Assembly: GCF_947090785.1 (NCBI RefSeq)
Contig: NZ_OX352320.1
Coordinates: 2,841,001-2,905,000 of the forward strand
Direction of reading: 5' to 3'
DNA from: Rheinheimera sp. MM224
Lineage (GTDB): Bacteria; Pseudomonadota; Gammaproteobacteria; Enterobacterales; Alteromonadaceae
Length of the DNA stretch: 64,000 nucleotides
Made by a program: the position numbers and the translations under genes. Under the pieces are notes generated by a model. The model was not told the DNA's origin. It did not search any database and worked only from the letters and a program-made list of their open reading frames with translations. Of the stretch, positions 19,013 to 27,955 are shown in pieces; positions within the stretch are counted from its first letter, which is position 1; every line of letters begins with the position of its first letter.

Positions 19013-19060
19013 AAAGGAACAATGTTCCTTAAATCAGGATTTGTACCTAATCACCTGATT
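19013..19060. repeat. Two inverted repeats between genes
   Basis: A perfect 7-bp palindrome (aaggaac aat gttcctt, 19013-19029) is followed by aatcagg / cctgatt arms at 19032-19038 and 19054-19060. The second pair overlaps the stop of the 111-residue gene. They may form the transcript end of that gene, but no U-run is present; operator use for the FapA-domain gene is possible. Confidence 0.4.
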
Positions 19061-19394
19061 AAATATAGTTCTCTTGGTGGATCCGGATAAATAAATCTGT
19101 TCCCACTTTGCTGTAATCTACTTTGTACTCTTTGTTATTTAAAGCCTGAACAAATAACAGTGTTTTGTTTTCACTGAACACATCGGAGCTAGCGATATCT
19201 ACTAATTCCAGATAACGGGCTTTCGCATCCGCTTTGCTCGAAGGTACTTCTTCAGTAAATATTTTCACACCATGACGAGTAGCAACAATCACCGGATCAC
19301 CAGTATCATTCACAATGACTAAATCCACTTTTTTTTGTTTGTGGATCAAGGTGTTACGTCCACTGACTAAAAATGCTTTTTCGTAATTATTCAT
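19059..19394 (-). CDS. Hypothetical 111-residue protein
   Basis: A small soluble protein that I do not recognise. It has no signal peptide or membrane segment, and is beta-rich at the start (DLVIVNDTGDPVIVATRHGVKIF) and end (KVGTDLFIRIHQENYI) with a charged helix in the middle. The ribosome binding site is weak (poor match before the ATG at 19394). It lies between the unknown membrane protein gene and the FapA-domain gene on the same strand, with 64- and ~100-base gaps, so a shared transcript is possible. No frame disruption is visible and codon use looks like its neighbours. Confidence 0.65.
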   Translation of the reverse strand: MNNYEKAFLVSGRNTLIHKQKKVDLVIVNDTGDPVIVATRHGVKIFTEEVPSSKADAKARYLELVDIASSDVFSENKTLLFVQALNNKEYKVDYSKVGTDLFIRIHQENYI

Positions 19395-19458
19395 AACTGA
19401 AATACCGTTTTTAATTTTATTTTATTGCGTCATTATGATACAGACGCACATCAAGTGT

Positions 19459-20199
19459 CTAGGTGACTGTATTGTCTAAACATTGTAACCGGATTTGATT
19501 CACTTTGCGGCAAAAATCAGCAGGTTCGGAACCTATAGCACTCATCGGAATAAACAGATCAAAGCCGGTTAATTGCCGCAATAATTGCATGCGACGGGCA
19601 AACATTGCAATAGCGCCTTTATAACTGCGTGTAGTCCCCCTGTATTCACCTACCTCAACCATCAATTCTGTAGGGCAAGTACCGCCAGGACAATTGCTGC
19701 CAAGCGCTGCAATCAAAAGATGACGTTGCTCTACCATAATGTGAACTGCTAAGCGGGGCTGAAGTTGGTTAAGAAACTCATCATAGTGACGAAGCTTTAC
19801 TCCAATGTATGCCATTTCTCTACCCGCCAGTTCAGGCACTGAAATAAAAGAGAAGCCAGGCCAGGGGATGCACCAGCGTCCTTTGTGGTGCACATAGGAA
19901 AAACCTTGTTGATCCAGCTCTATTACATAAAGAGGCTCTGTTAATTTCGCATAACCCGCTATCAATCCCAGCACACAACAAATCAGCAATAATACCCAGG
20001 CTGAGCTGTGCAACAGATCAGGGATCAGCAGCAACAATAACAGCCATAGTAACAAGCCGCCACTACTGAGTAACAGAGTTTTGACCCCACCTCTGGCTGT
20101 AGCCGCTCTATATTGCAATTTATCCATCAGTCCATATACCAAAAGTAAAATATAGCCATCAGCACAACCCAGATAATGTAAAAGCGCATATTCTGACAA
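19459..20199 (-). CDS. DUF2982-like membrane protein
   Basis: About 246 residues from a TTG at 20199, or 222 from the ATG at 20127, which has GGAC upstream; the start is uncertain. Two adjacent hydrophobic helices (~40-62 and ~66-82) anchor the protein. The following domain is beta/alpha, with PLYVIELDQQGFSYVHHKGRW, YIGVKLRHYDEFL, PRLAVHIMVEQRHLLI and GAIAMFARRMQLLRQLTGFDLFIP. This pattern resembles DUF2982 of Vibrio/Shewanella relatives, by recall. Function is unknown. It is divergent from the RND pump genes. Confidence 0.72.
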   Translation of the reverse strand: MSEYALLHYLGCADGYILLLVYGLMDKLQYRAATARGGVKTLLLSSGGLLLWLLLLLLIPDLLHSSAWVLLLICCVLGLIAGYAKLTEPLYVIELDQQGFSYVHHKGRWCIPWPGFSFISVPELAGREMAYIGVKLRHYDEFLNQLQPRLAVHIMVEQRHLLIAALGSNCPGGTCPTELMVEVGEYRGTTRSYKGAIAMFARRMQLLRQLTGFDLFIPMSAIGSEPADFCRKVNQIRLQCLDNTVT

Positions 20200-20335
20200 A
20201 ACTCACACTTTTGTTCCGACATTCACTACTCCGATACGACCAACACCTGAGTCATTGCGATAACCCGTACACTGTTTTGGCTATTATTCCCTACAATAAA
20301 GCCCATTATTTTAAGAGTACCAGACTGGAGTTACC

Positions 20336-21403
20336 GTGGCGCAAAAAAATTCGAACCTGATATGGGTGTTGTTAGTTGGCCTCTCTGTATTTGTTATCTA
20401 TCTTTTCCTTCAAAATCAGTCACCTGAAGAAGAACAAAAAGCAGCGGGTTCAGCCACATTAGTCAGCACCCAAATTGTCAGCCATTCAGCTTTAAAGCGT
20501 CAGGTTACAACTCTGGGTACTGCTCTTGCCAATGAATCAGTACAAATTGTCAGCAATGCCAGCGACTATTTAATCGAATTACATATCAATGAAGGTAAAA
20601 CTGTTGAAAAAGGCCAGTTGATTGCTCAGTTAAACGATGTGGAAGAACGTGCTCGTGTTGCTGAGTTATCTGCATCTCTGGTCGATCAAAAACGCCAGTT
20701 GGAACGGGTGAAAAACCTGGCGAAAACTCAGGCCACTGCTCAGTCTTTACTGGATGAGCAACAAACCCGCGTGAACACCACTCAGGCCCAGTTGGATGCT
20801 GTAAAAGCACGTTTGAATGAAATGACAATCAGAGCACCATTTAGTGGCGTTTTGGGTTTACGTCAGGTCAGTGAAGGCGCTTATTTGACTGCAGGTACTG
20901 TGCTGACAACGCTCGATGATTTAAACAAAATCAGACTGGAATTCAGCGTGGCCGAATATTATCTGGCTCAGTTAAAGCCGGGCATGACAGTAAACGCCAG
21001 CAACGTGGCTTACCCTGGAAAAGTATTTCACGGCCAGATTAAAGCCATAGATACCCGCTTAGACCCTGTCACCCGATCCGTGAAAGTGCACGCACTGATG
21101 CCTAATGATGGCATGGAATTACGCCCTGGTATGCTGCTGAATGTCAGCGTAACGCTGGCGGAAGTACAAGCCTTGCAAGTGTCTGAAAAAGCCATAGTAC
21201 CGCTGCAAAACAAGCAGTATGTTTTTGTGGTGAATAAAGATAACAGCGTGACACAAACCGAAGTTCAGCTGGGACAACGTATGCCGGGTCTGGTGGAAAT
21301 TGTTTCAGGTTTAAACCCTGGCGATCAAGTGGTGATTGAAGGCACCACCAAAATCCGCTCTGGTTCTATGGTCACACCTACTGTTACAAAAGTGGGGCAA
21401 TAA
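20336..21403 (+). CDS. RND efflux periplasmic adaptor (membrane fusion protein)
   Basis: A 355-residue adaptor with one N-terminal membrane anchor (residues 9-26) and no lipobox. The order is typical of HlyD/AcrA family adaptors: barrel-sandwich half-motif (NASDYLIELHINEGKTVEKGQLIAQLND, 65-95), alpha-hairpin (VEERARVAELSASLVDQKRQLERVK and LLDEQQTRVNTTQAQL, ~98-150), second lipoyl half (MTIRAPFSGVLGLRQVSEGAYL) and beta-barrel/membrane-proximal parts. It bridges the permease with an outer-membrane channel. It starts at a GTG with CTGGAG upstream. The permease gene starts 2 bases after its stop, and no TolC-like gene follows, so a channel encoded elsewhere must be used. Confidence 0.93.
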   Translation: MAQKNSNLIWVLLVGLSVFVIYLFLQNQSPEEEQKAAGSATLVSTQIVSHSALKRQVTTLGTALANESVQIVSNASDYLIELHINEGKTVEKGQLIAQLNDVEERARVAELSASLVDQKRQLERVKNLAKTQATAQSLLDEQQTRVNTTQAQLDAVKARLNEMTIRAPFSGVLGLRQVSEGAYLTAGTVLTTLDDLNKIRLEFSVAEYYLAQLKPGMTVNASNVAYPGKVFHGQIKAIDTRLDPVTRSVKVHALMPNDGMELRPGMLLNVSVTLAEVQALQVSEKAIVPLQNKQYVFVVNKDNSVTQTEVQLGQRMPGLVEIVSGLNPGDQVVIEGTTKIRSGSMVTPTVTKVGQ

Positions 21404-21405
21404 GC

Positions 21406-24400
21406 ATGTGGTTATCTGATGTTTCGGTCAAAAGGCCGGTCTTTGCCACTGTAGTGAATTTGATTTTACTGATTTTTGGTATTGTCTGTTTCACCATGCT
21501 ACCGCTGCGGGAATTCCCGGATATTGATGCACCAATAGTCACCATCAGTACGGACTATCCGGGCGCTTCGGCTGAAATCGTTGAAACCAAAATCACTCAG
21601 CCTATTGAGGATATGATTTCAGGCGTGGAGGGTATCAAAAATATCAACTCCAATAGCCGTGATGGCCGCTCAAACGTTACCATTGAATTTAATATCAGCC
21701 GTGACATAGACGCTGCAGCAAACGATGTGCGTGAGCGTGTCTCCCGTATTCTGGATAACCTGCCGGATCAGGCCTACCCGCCAGAAGTGTTTAAAGCCGA
21801 CGGCGACGACGACACTATTGCCTGGTTTGTGCTGAACAGCGAAACCATGACCAACCTCGAATTATCTGACTATGCAGACCGTTATATAGTCGAGCGTTTC
21901 TCCGTGGTCGACGGTGTGGCCCGTATTCAGATTGGTGGGGAGCGCCGTTATGCCATGCGCTTGTGGCTGGACAAAGACGCTATGGCCGCCCGTGGTGTCA
22001 CAGTGCAGGATATTGAAACTGTATTGCGCGCAGAAAACGTGGAGCTGCCGGCTGGTAATATCAAATCTGAAGATCGTAACTTTACCGTTCGGGTTGTTCG
22101 TACCTACAAAACTCAGCAGGACTTCAGCCGATTAGCCATTAAACGGGGTGAAGATAATTACCTGGTACGCTTAGGTGAAGTAGCACAAGTAATTTTAAGT
22201 TCGGAAGATGAAGAAAACGAGTTCCGTGGTGATGGTAAAAACCTGTTAGGCATAGGCATTATCAAGCAGTCCAAAGCCAACACGCTGGACGTGGTACAAA
22301 ATGCCCGGGTTGAAATGGAGAAAATTAAAGCCAGTTTACCAGCAGGCACCACCATAGAACCGGGTTACGACTCGTCACTTTTTATCGCTGAATCCATCAA
22401 AGAGGTGTACAACACTTTAGGTATTGCCATGGGTATGGTGGTACTGGTGATTTTCCTGTTCCTCGGTAATTTGCGCGCTACTTTTATTCCAGCCATCACA
22501 GTGCCTGTGGCTTTAGTGGCGGCTGTAACTGTGCTCTACGCCCTGGATTTCTCTATTAACTTACTGACCTTACTGGCCATGGTTTTAGCCATAGGTTTAG
22601 TCGTAGACGACTCGATAGTGGTACTGGAAAACATTTACCGGCGTATTGAAAATGGCGAACATCCTCTACTGGCGTCATACCGTGGTACCCGCGAAGTAGG
22701 TTTTGCTGTTATTGCTACCACCTTGGTATTGATTGCGGTCTTTGTGCCACTGGTCTTTATGCAGGGTGAATTGGGCAAGCTCTTTACAGAATTTGCTTTA
22801 GCTGTAGCAGCTGCTGTGGCCTTTTCTGCCATTACTGCTTTGACCCTCTCCCCTATGCTGGCTAGTAAGTTACTGACGCATAAAAAACGTGAATCCCGAT
22901 TCAGTGCCGCCATGCACAAAGGTTTTGCCAAACTGGAAGTGGGCTACAGTAATCAGCTGAATTCCGTGATAGCGCGCCGCTGGCCCACTATGGCCGTGTT
23001 GGTGATGAGTTTTGTGGCGACCCTGTTGCTATTGAAGTTAATCCCTTCTGAGCTGGCACCACAGGAAGACAGAGGCACCTTTTTTGTCAATATGAGTGGC
23101 GCTGAAGGCGCAAGTTACGCCAACAACAGCCGTAATATGCGTTTAATCGAAGATTTACTAATGCCCTACTACGAAAAAGGTGAGTTTAACCGCTTGCTGA
23201 TCCGGGTACCTGGTTGGGGCAATTCAGGTGGCGTCGCCATAGTCGGCACCGAAAACTGGAATAATGGTAAAAGACGTACCTCAGAGCTGATGCAGGAAGT
23301 CAGTGGCAAACTCAACGAGTTACCTGACGTCAAAGCCTTCACCTTTATGCGCAGCGGCTTAGGCGGCGGTCGTGGTGGTGGTCGTCCTGTGCAATTTGTT
23401 ATTCAGGGTAATACCTATCAGGAACTGGTGCAGTGGCGCGATATAGTGCTGGCAAAAGCGGCAGAAAATCCACAATTACAAATGCTGGATCACGACTACA
23501 AAGAAACTGTGCCTCAGGTACTGGTGGAAATTAACAGTGAACGGGCCGCCGATTTAGGTATTTCTGTGGGCGCTGTAGGTCAGGCTCTGGAAGCTATGTT
23601 GGGTGGCCGCAGGGTCACGACTTTCCTCGACAGGGGCAAAGAATACGACGTGATACTCGAAGGTGAAGATAAAGATTTTGCCAAACCTGGCAGTATCAGC
23701 AATGTGTATGTGCGGGCAAAAGAGTCAGGCAAACTGATCCCTCTGGATAACCTGGTGGTGCTCAAAGAAGAAGCGACCACATCCAGCTTAAACCGCTACA
23801 ACAGAATGCGCAGTATCACCATTACCGCTAACCTGGCTCCGGGCTACAGCTTAGGCGAAGCACTGGAGTTTTTAGAAACAACGGTGAAAGACAATATCGA
23901 AGGCACTGTAGGTATCGACTATAAAGGCGAGTCACTGCTGTTTAAAGAAAGCGGTGAGTCAACAGTACTGATCTTTGCTTTGGCTTTGCTGATCACCTTC
24001 TTGGTTTTGGCCGCACAATTTGAAAGTTTTGTGCATCCTTTTGTCATTATGCTGACAGTACCACTGGGTCTGGTCGGTGCTTTGGCGGGTTTGTATTTAG
24101 CAGGAATGACGCTGAATATATACAGCCAGATAGGTTTGGTGATGCTAATAGGTTTGGTGGCGAAAAACGGTATTTTAATAGTCGAATTTGCCAACCAGCT
24201 GCGTGACGCCGGAGTAGAGTTTGAAGAAGCCATTAAACGCGCTTCCACCCTACGTTTGCGCCCTATAGTCATGACAGCCTTCACCACAGTATTCAGCGCT
24301 ATTCCGCTGATTGTTACTACTGGCCCAGGCTCTGAAAGCCGTATGGTCATTGGTATGGTGATCTTCGCTGGTGTGGGTGTTGCCACCCTGTTGACCATTT

Positions 24401-24516
24401 ATGTGGTACCTGTGGCTTATATGGTATTGGCCCGCAATACAGGCTCACCACAAGCCATTAGTAAACAACTGGAACAGCTGGATAAAGAGGCTCCGGAAAA
24501 ATCGCCGGAACACTAA
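21406..24516 (+). CDS. RND (HAE1-type) efflux permease
   Basis: A 1036-residue inner-membrane proton-driven pump, full length for the AcrB/MexB superfamily. It has the N-terminal VSVKRPVFATVVNLILL helix, two large periplasmic loops after TM1 and TM7, and the proton-relay Asp pair in TM4 (AIGLVVDDSIVVLEN). The C-terminal half has the second family signature (LIGLVAKNGILIVEFANQLRD). A glycine-rich loop (GLGGGRGGGRP) in the second porter region is seen in the subgroup that includes VexD/MdtF-like pumps. Substrates are unknown, most likely hydrophobic drugs or detergents. It forms an operon with the adaptor and is followed by a strong terminator. Confidence 0.95.
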   Translation: MWLSDVSVKRPVFATVVNLILLIFGIVCFTMLPLREFPDIDAPIVTISTDYPGASAEIVETKITQPIEDMISGVEGIKNINSNSRDGRSNVTIEFNISRDIDAAANDVRERVSRILDNLPDQAYPPEVFKADGDDDTIAWFVLNSETMTNLELSDYADRYIVERFSVVDGVARIQIGGERRYAMRLWLDKDAMAARGVTVQDIETVLRAENVELPAGNIKSEDRNFTVRVVRTYKTQQDFSRLAIKRGEDNYLVRLGEVAQVILSSEDEENEFRGDGKNLLGIGIIKQSKANTLDVVQNARVEMEKIKASLPAGTTIEPGYDSSLFIAESIKEVYNTLGIAMGMVVLVIFLFLGNLRATFIPAITVPVALVAAVTVLYALDFSINLLTLLAMVLAIGLVVDDSIVVLENIYRRIENGEHPLLASYRGTREVGFAVIATTLVLIAVFVPLVFMQGELGKLFTEFALAVAAAVAFSAITALTLSPMLASKLLTHKKRESRFSAAMHKGFAKLEVGYSNQLNSVIARRWPTMAVLVMSFVATLLLLKLIPSELAPQEDRGTFFVNMSGAEGASYANNSRNMRLIEDLLMPYYEKGEFNRLLIRVPGWGNSGGVAIVGTENWNNGKRRTSELMQEVSGKLNELPDVKAFTFMRSGLGGGRGGGRPVQFVIQGNTYQELVQWRDIVLAKAAENPQLQMLDHDYKETVPQVLVEINSERAADLGISVGAVGQALEAMLGGRRVTTFLDRGKEYDVILEGEDKDFAKPGSISNVYVRAKESGKLIPLDNLVVLKEEATTSSLNRYNRMRSITITANLAPGYSLGEALEFLETTVKDNIEGTVGIDYKGESLLFKESGESTVLIFALALLITFLVLAAQFESFVHPFVIMLTVPLGLVGALAGLYLAGMTLNIYSQIGLVMLIGLVAKNGILIVEFANQLRDAGVEFEEAIKRASTLRLRPIVMTAFTTVFSAIPLIVTTGPGSESRMVIGMVIFAGVGVATLLTIYVVPVAYMVLARNTGSPQAISKQLEQLDKEAPEKSPEH

Positions 24517-24539
24517 ATTTTTATACAACAGCAGATAAG

Positions 24540-24567
24540 ACCTCGCTTTATGCGGGGTGTTTTTTTG
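24540..24567 (+). terminator. Rho-independent terminator after the RND operon
   Basis: A 7-bp stem (acctcgc / gcggggt, with G-T pairs) and a tttat loop are followed by a T7 run. It lies 23 bases after the permease stop. Confidence 0.88.
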
Positions 24568-24680
24568 CTCTTTGAGTCGTCCCCCTTCTGGTTTCAAAGC
24601 TCATCTTGTTTTGGATCTGGTTTATTGCGACAAAAATCAGCTACCTTAGCTCTTGTGCTTGCCTAAGGGAATAAAAGCAA

Positions 24681-26288
24681 ATGGACCATTGGCTTATTTT
24701 TTGTGCGCTTTTTCCGCTACTCAGTGTGCTGCTGTTTTTAGTGGTATTGCGCTGGCCTGCCCGCAAGGCAATGCCACTTTGCCTTGCGGGCACAGTGATC
24801 TTAAGTGCCATGGTTTGGTCTGTATCAAGCATACAGATAGCGGCAGCTGTCGCTGAAGGGCTAGTGATCGCCGCCACTGTGCTGTGGGTGGTGTTTGGTG
24901 CTTTGCTGCTGTTAAACCTGTTGGAAAATAACGGCAGCTTTTTAATGATCCGCCGTGGTTTTGCCAGTATCTCCAGCGATCATCGTATTCAGTTATTGTT
25001 TGTTGGCTGGTTACTGGTGGCTTTTTTAGAAGGTGCAGCTGGTTTTGGTACTCCGGCCGCTATAGCTGCACCTCTGCTGATTGCATTGGGGTTCAGACCT
25101 TTAGCTGCTGTGGTTTTAACCTTAATAGCCGATTCAGTGCCTGTCTCTTTTGGTGCTATTGGCACTCCTGTGCTGGTAGGTCTGACCAACGGATTGCCAG
25201 GTGTTTCGCCAGAGCTGATAGAGCAAAGCGCTCTGACCGCAGCCAGTATTGATCTGTTGTGTGCCAGCTTAATCCCAGTGCTGATGTGCCTACTATTGTG
25301 CCGATATTTTAGTGATACTCCAGGCTGGCGCTCTGGTTTGGCTATTGCACCGCTGGCCTTTTTATCAGGTCTTTGTTATAGCCTGCCCGCTTATCTGGTA
25401 GCGCGTTATCTGGGTCCTGAATTTCCGTCTTTGTTAGGTGCTTTGGCAGGCTTGGTGCTGCTGACCTTGCTGGTGCGTTTTGGTATAGCCGTGCCTGCGA
25501 CTCTATGGCGCTGTGACAACGAAACGGATAAAACCTCAACAGAGGATAAAGCTGCGCCACAACCCTTAGCTTTATTCAAAGCCTGGGGCGCTTATCTGTT
25601 GCTTGCGGCTTTATTAGTGATAAGCCGACTTGAATTTTTACCTTTTAAAGCTGCTTTGCAAGCCGTGCAATTCAATTGGTCAGAGATTTTTGGCTCCACC
25701 TTATCCACCTCAGTTCAGCCTTTGTATTTACCCGGTACTTTGTTTGTGTTGACCGTACTCTTGTTATTGCCATGGCAAACCAAACGTCGCCAACTGATGC
25801 GTATAGCGACGACTGAAAGCTTAAGCAGGATCTGGCCTGCTGCTATTACGCTTGCCAGCGCAGTGCCTATGGTACGGTTGTTTTTGCATTCGGATCTGAA
25901 CAGTGCAGATTTGCCAGCTATGCCGATGTATCTGGCCGCTATGGCCACTGCGCATCTGGCGGATATCTGGTTGTGGTGTGCGCCGTGGGTGGGTGCCTTA
26001 GGGTCATTTATCGCAGGTTCTGCAACCTTTTCCAACCTGATGTTTGCCAGTATGCAACAACAACTGGCGACGGATTCAGGCCTGCCCTTGCACCTGGTAT
26101 TAGCATTACAAATGCTGGGAGCCAACGCAGGCAATATGCTTTGTGTAGTAAACGTGGTAGCTGCAGCTTCAGTAGTGAAACTAACAGGGCAGGAAGGACA
26201 GATTATGCGTTTTACCTTAGTTCCTATGGCACTGTATTGCCTGCTGGCAAGCGTAGTGGCGGTTTTACTCTACGGCGTTACAAGGTAG
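24681..26288 (+). CDS. L-lactate permease (LctP) family transporter
   Basis: A 535-residue inner-membrane protein with about 13 hydrophobic segments, the normal size for LctP/GlcA carriers, which import L-lactate, D-lactate or glycolate with protons. Family phrases include [24 protein letters not shown] (~115-140), [21 protein letters not shown] (~145-170) and [19 protein letters not shown] (~435-455). No lactate dehydrogenase gene (lldD, dld or lldEFG) or GntR regulator lies beside it, so the substrate cannot be fixed from context. AAGGGA stands 10 bases before the ATG. Its 3' end overlaps the convergent binding-protein gene by 11 bases. Confidence 0.92.
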   Translation: MDHWLIFCALFPLLSVLLFLVVLRWPARKAMPLCLAGTVILSAMVWSVSSIQIAAAVAEGLVIAATVLWVVFGALLLLNLLENNGSFLMIRRGFASISSDHRIQLLFVGWLLVAFLEGAAGFGTPAAIAAPLLIALGFRPLAAVVLTLIADSVPVSFGAIGTPVLVGLTNGLPGVSPELIEQSALTAASIDLLCASLIPVLMCLLLCRYFSDTPGWRSGLAIAPLAFLSGLCYSLPAYLVARYLGPEFPSLLGALAGLVLLTLLVRFGIAVPATLWRCDNETDKTSTEDKAAPQPLALFKAWGAYLLLAALLVISRLEFLPFKAALQAVQFNWSEIFGSTLSTSVQPLYLPGTLFVLTVLLLLPWQTKRRQLMRIATTESLSRIWPAAITLASAVPMVRLFLHSDLNSADLPAMPMYLAAMATAHLADIWLWCAPWVGALGSFIAGSATFSNLMFASMQQQLATDSGLPLHLVLALQMLGANAGNMLCVVNVVAAASVVKLTGQEGQIMRFTLVPMALYCLLASVVAVLLYGVTR

Positions 26289-27075
26289 TCGAAGGGGTCA
26301 GCACATCCGTGGTTTTTCGCTGATAATGCTGTACTGTTTTTTCTATAACCCCCTGGTCATACAACTTCTGCCAGGCTTTTTGCAATTTGACTAACATAGC
26401 TTTGGATAAGGTTTTTTTACTGAAACCAAAATAGACAGGACTTTTATACACCAGCACTAAAGGCTGGTAATTTTTGGCATTTTTATACTGATGTGTTTGC
26501 CAGTAATACAGTACGGATTCATCCTCCAAAATTGCGTTGACCCTGCCCGCTTCCAGCAAGGCCAGCTTGTCCTGAATACTGCTGATACTGACCAATTGCC
26601 TGGCAAAAAAAGGATTTTGTTTTAACAGCTCAAACTCTTCGCCGTAATAAGCCCCATTAAGCTCAGCGATACGGCCCAGATCAACATCATGAGATAAATC
26701 TTTTAAAGCCGATACTTCAGGTAACTTATCCGGATTGCCTATCAACCAAATGGACTCAACATGATGAGGACCAATAAAAGCAAAATCGCTTTTCCGTGCT
26801 TCGCTGTACGACAAATGACTGACCAAATCCAATTCACCGGATTTGATTTGCGCTAAAGAGCGCAGCCAGGGACTGTTGATAAACTGCAGCTCGCAGCCAA
26901 CCTCCTTTGCCAACAGCTGCAACAGCTCGACACTTTGTCCCTGCCAGCTTTGATCTTTTAAGATCAGATGAGGTGGAAAGTCGACTTCCGCAGCCATACG
27001 CAGTACACAAGACTGTGTTACACCACAGTACAACAACGCTACAGCAGCTAATCCAGACAACAACCTTTTTCGCAT
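26278..27075 (-). CDS. Periplasmic solute-binding protein, amino-acid type (SBP_bac_3)
   Basis: The start is the ATG at 27075 (a TTG one codon upstream is less likely), giving 265 residues. The signal peptide covers residues 1-22. The mature chain has the two-lobe fold of family-3 binding proteins: [58 protein letters not shown], then the hinge and [21 protein letters not shown]. No ABC permease or ATPase gene is nearby, so it may be an orphan, act in sensing, or have partners elsewhere. Many such orphans in Shewanella/Alteromonas relatives are lone periplasmic proteins. The gene is convergent with the lactate-permease gene. Confidence 0.88.
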   Translation of the reverse strand: MRKRLLSGLAAVALLYCGVTQSCVLRMAAEVDFPPHLILKDQSWQGQSVELLQLLAKEVGCELQFINSPWLRSLAQIKSGELDLVSHLSYSEARKSDFAFIGPHHVESIWLIGNPDKLPEVSALKDLSHDVDLGRIAELNGAYYGEEFELLKQNPFFARQLVSISSIQDKLALLEAGRVNAILEDESVLYYWQTHQYKNAKNYQPLVLVYKSPVYFGFSKKTLSKAMLVKLQKAWQKLYDQGVIEKTVQHYQRKTTDVLTPSTTL

Positions 27076-27261
27076 CAACGAACCTATGAGTCAGATCACA
27101 CAAATCTACTATTGCACGGCATTATTTGCTTTACCAGATGTGGTCATCCTGCTTCGGCAAATATCTTCCGCTATGACTTGTTTCCATCTTGCATTCGTTT
27201 TATTGTCGCTTATGTAAACATCTGGTTTTATTCGTTAAATTAAAGATAGGGAATCATCGGC

Positions 27262-27618
27262 GTGAATAAAAAAATGCTGTTGTTATCTGCTGCTTTTTGC
27301 AGCTTGGTAGTGAGCACCACAGCTTTGGCTGCGGAAAAAGGCAAAATAGGTCTGGCATTGGATATTGCAGTCGAAGGTGGCTTTTTTAACCCCACTTTAT
27401 CCAGCGTTAAAGTAAAAAAACTTGTACCAGGTGGTGCCGCAGAAAAAGCCGGGCTATTGGTAGGTGATCAAATTTTGAAAATAGCTGACTGCGCCATTCC
27501 GGGATGTCCTGCCGATGATGCCAAAGATTTAATGAAAAGAAATAAGGGTGAGTCTGTCAGCTTTTTAATTAAACAAGCAGATGGTACACAACTGACCAAA
27601 ACAGTGGTTGCTGAATAA
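27262..27618 (+). CDS. Small exported PDZ-domain protein
   Basis: A 118-residue protein with a signal peptide (residues 1-23, ending TALAA) and essentially one PDZ domain: GLALDIAVEGGFF, VKKLVPGGAAEKAGLLVGDQILKI and NKGESVSFLIKQADG. The insertion DCAIPGC carries two Cys that may form a disulfide. There is no protease domain, so it is a lone periplasmic PDZ module, probably a peptide-binding adaptor (inference). It starts with GTG and AGGGA about 10 bases upstream. A GC-rich inverted repeat (gccggac / gtccggc, 27653-27678) follows. It is not part of the B12 cluster, which has its own riboswitch. Confidence 0.82.
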   Translation: MNKKMLLLSAAFCSLVVSTTALAAEKGKIGLALDIAVEGGFFNPTLSSVKVKKLVPGGAAEKAGLLVGDQILKIADCAIPGCPADDAKDLMKRNKGESVSFLIKQADGTQLTKTVVAE

Positions 27619-27652
27619 GCCTCTACTCCTCACTTTAAAAGACATCCAGACC

Positions 27653-27678
27653 GCCGGACATTTCTGCTGACGTCCGGC
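27653..27678. repeat. GC-rich inverted repeat upstream of the B12 riboswitch
   Basis: Arms gccggac and gtccggc are separated by 12 bases. The hairpin lies 35 bases after the PDZ gene and just before the riboswitch. No U-run follows, so terminator function is uncertain. Confidence 0.45.
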
Positions 27679-27701
27679 GCCCTGCTCTGCTACACTGCGC
27701 T

Positions 27702-27845
27702 GGTTTTGTTGAAGGTGTTCTGCATAGCATTTAGCCATTGCAATGAACTTGAAAGGGAAACAGGTGTAAATCCTGTACTGTACCCGCAACTGTAAGCCGC
27801 TCTAAACTGAGTATGGCAAGTCAGATGTCCTGCCTTTACAAACCT
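27702..27845 (+). promoter_or_regulatory. Cobalamin riboswitch controlling the btuD-btuF cluster
   Basis: The aptamer core is clear: the agggaaacaggtg...aatcctgtactg segment followed by the B12-box core cccgcaactgtaagccgc at 27783-27800, then aagtcagatgtcctgcc near the 3' end. Outer strands ggttttgt (27702) and acaaacc (27838) can pair as P1. It lies 110 bases before the btuD start. The downstream region has two hairpins (27851-27868, gttgcaa / ttgcaac; and 27871-27892, cacagtg / cactgtg) and a T6 run near 27937, which probably form the expression platform. Adenosylcobalamin is expected to shut the operon off. Confidence 0.95.
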
Positions 27846-27955
27846 CAGGCGTTGCAACCTTTTGCAACACACAGTGCGGGCTTACACTGTGCCGGAACTC
27901 TGCGTTTTTTTGCAGTATGTCCTGGTCCCTGCCCGTTTTTTAATGGAGCGTTTTA
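27846..27955 (+). promoter_or_regulatory. Candidate expression platform of the btuD riboswitch
   Basis: Between aptamer and btuD lie a gttgcaa/ttgcaac hairpin, a cacagtg/cactgtg hairpin with loop cgggctta, a T7 run inside ctgc(T7)gcag, and gcccg followed by T6. The loop segment cgggc can pair with gcccg just before the T6, which would make a terminator. The ribosome binding site TGGAG lies 7 bases before the GTG. Whether control is by termination or by blocking translation cannot be settled by eye. Confidence 0.5.

Noticed and set aside
20255..20287. Possible -35 (ttgcga) and -10 (tattat) upstream of the RND adaptor gene
   Set aside because: The spacer is 21 bases, too long for a normal sigma-70 promoter; not reported as a feature.
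24989..25189. Antisense open frames inside the lactate-permease and RND permease genes
   Set aside because: They are Ala/Thr/Lys-rich reverse shadows of membrane-protein codons with no initiation signals.
26278..27075. Reading the binding protein as part of an ABC amino-acid transporter operon or of the lactate-permease unit
   Set aside because: It is on the opposite strand to the permease gene, no ABC components are nearby, and LctP carriers need no binding protein.
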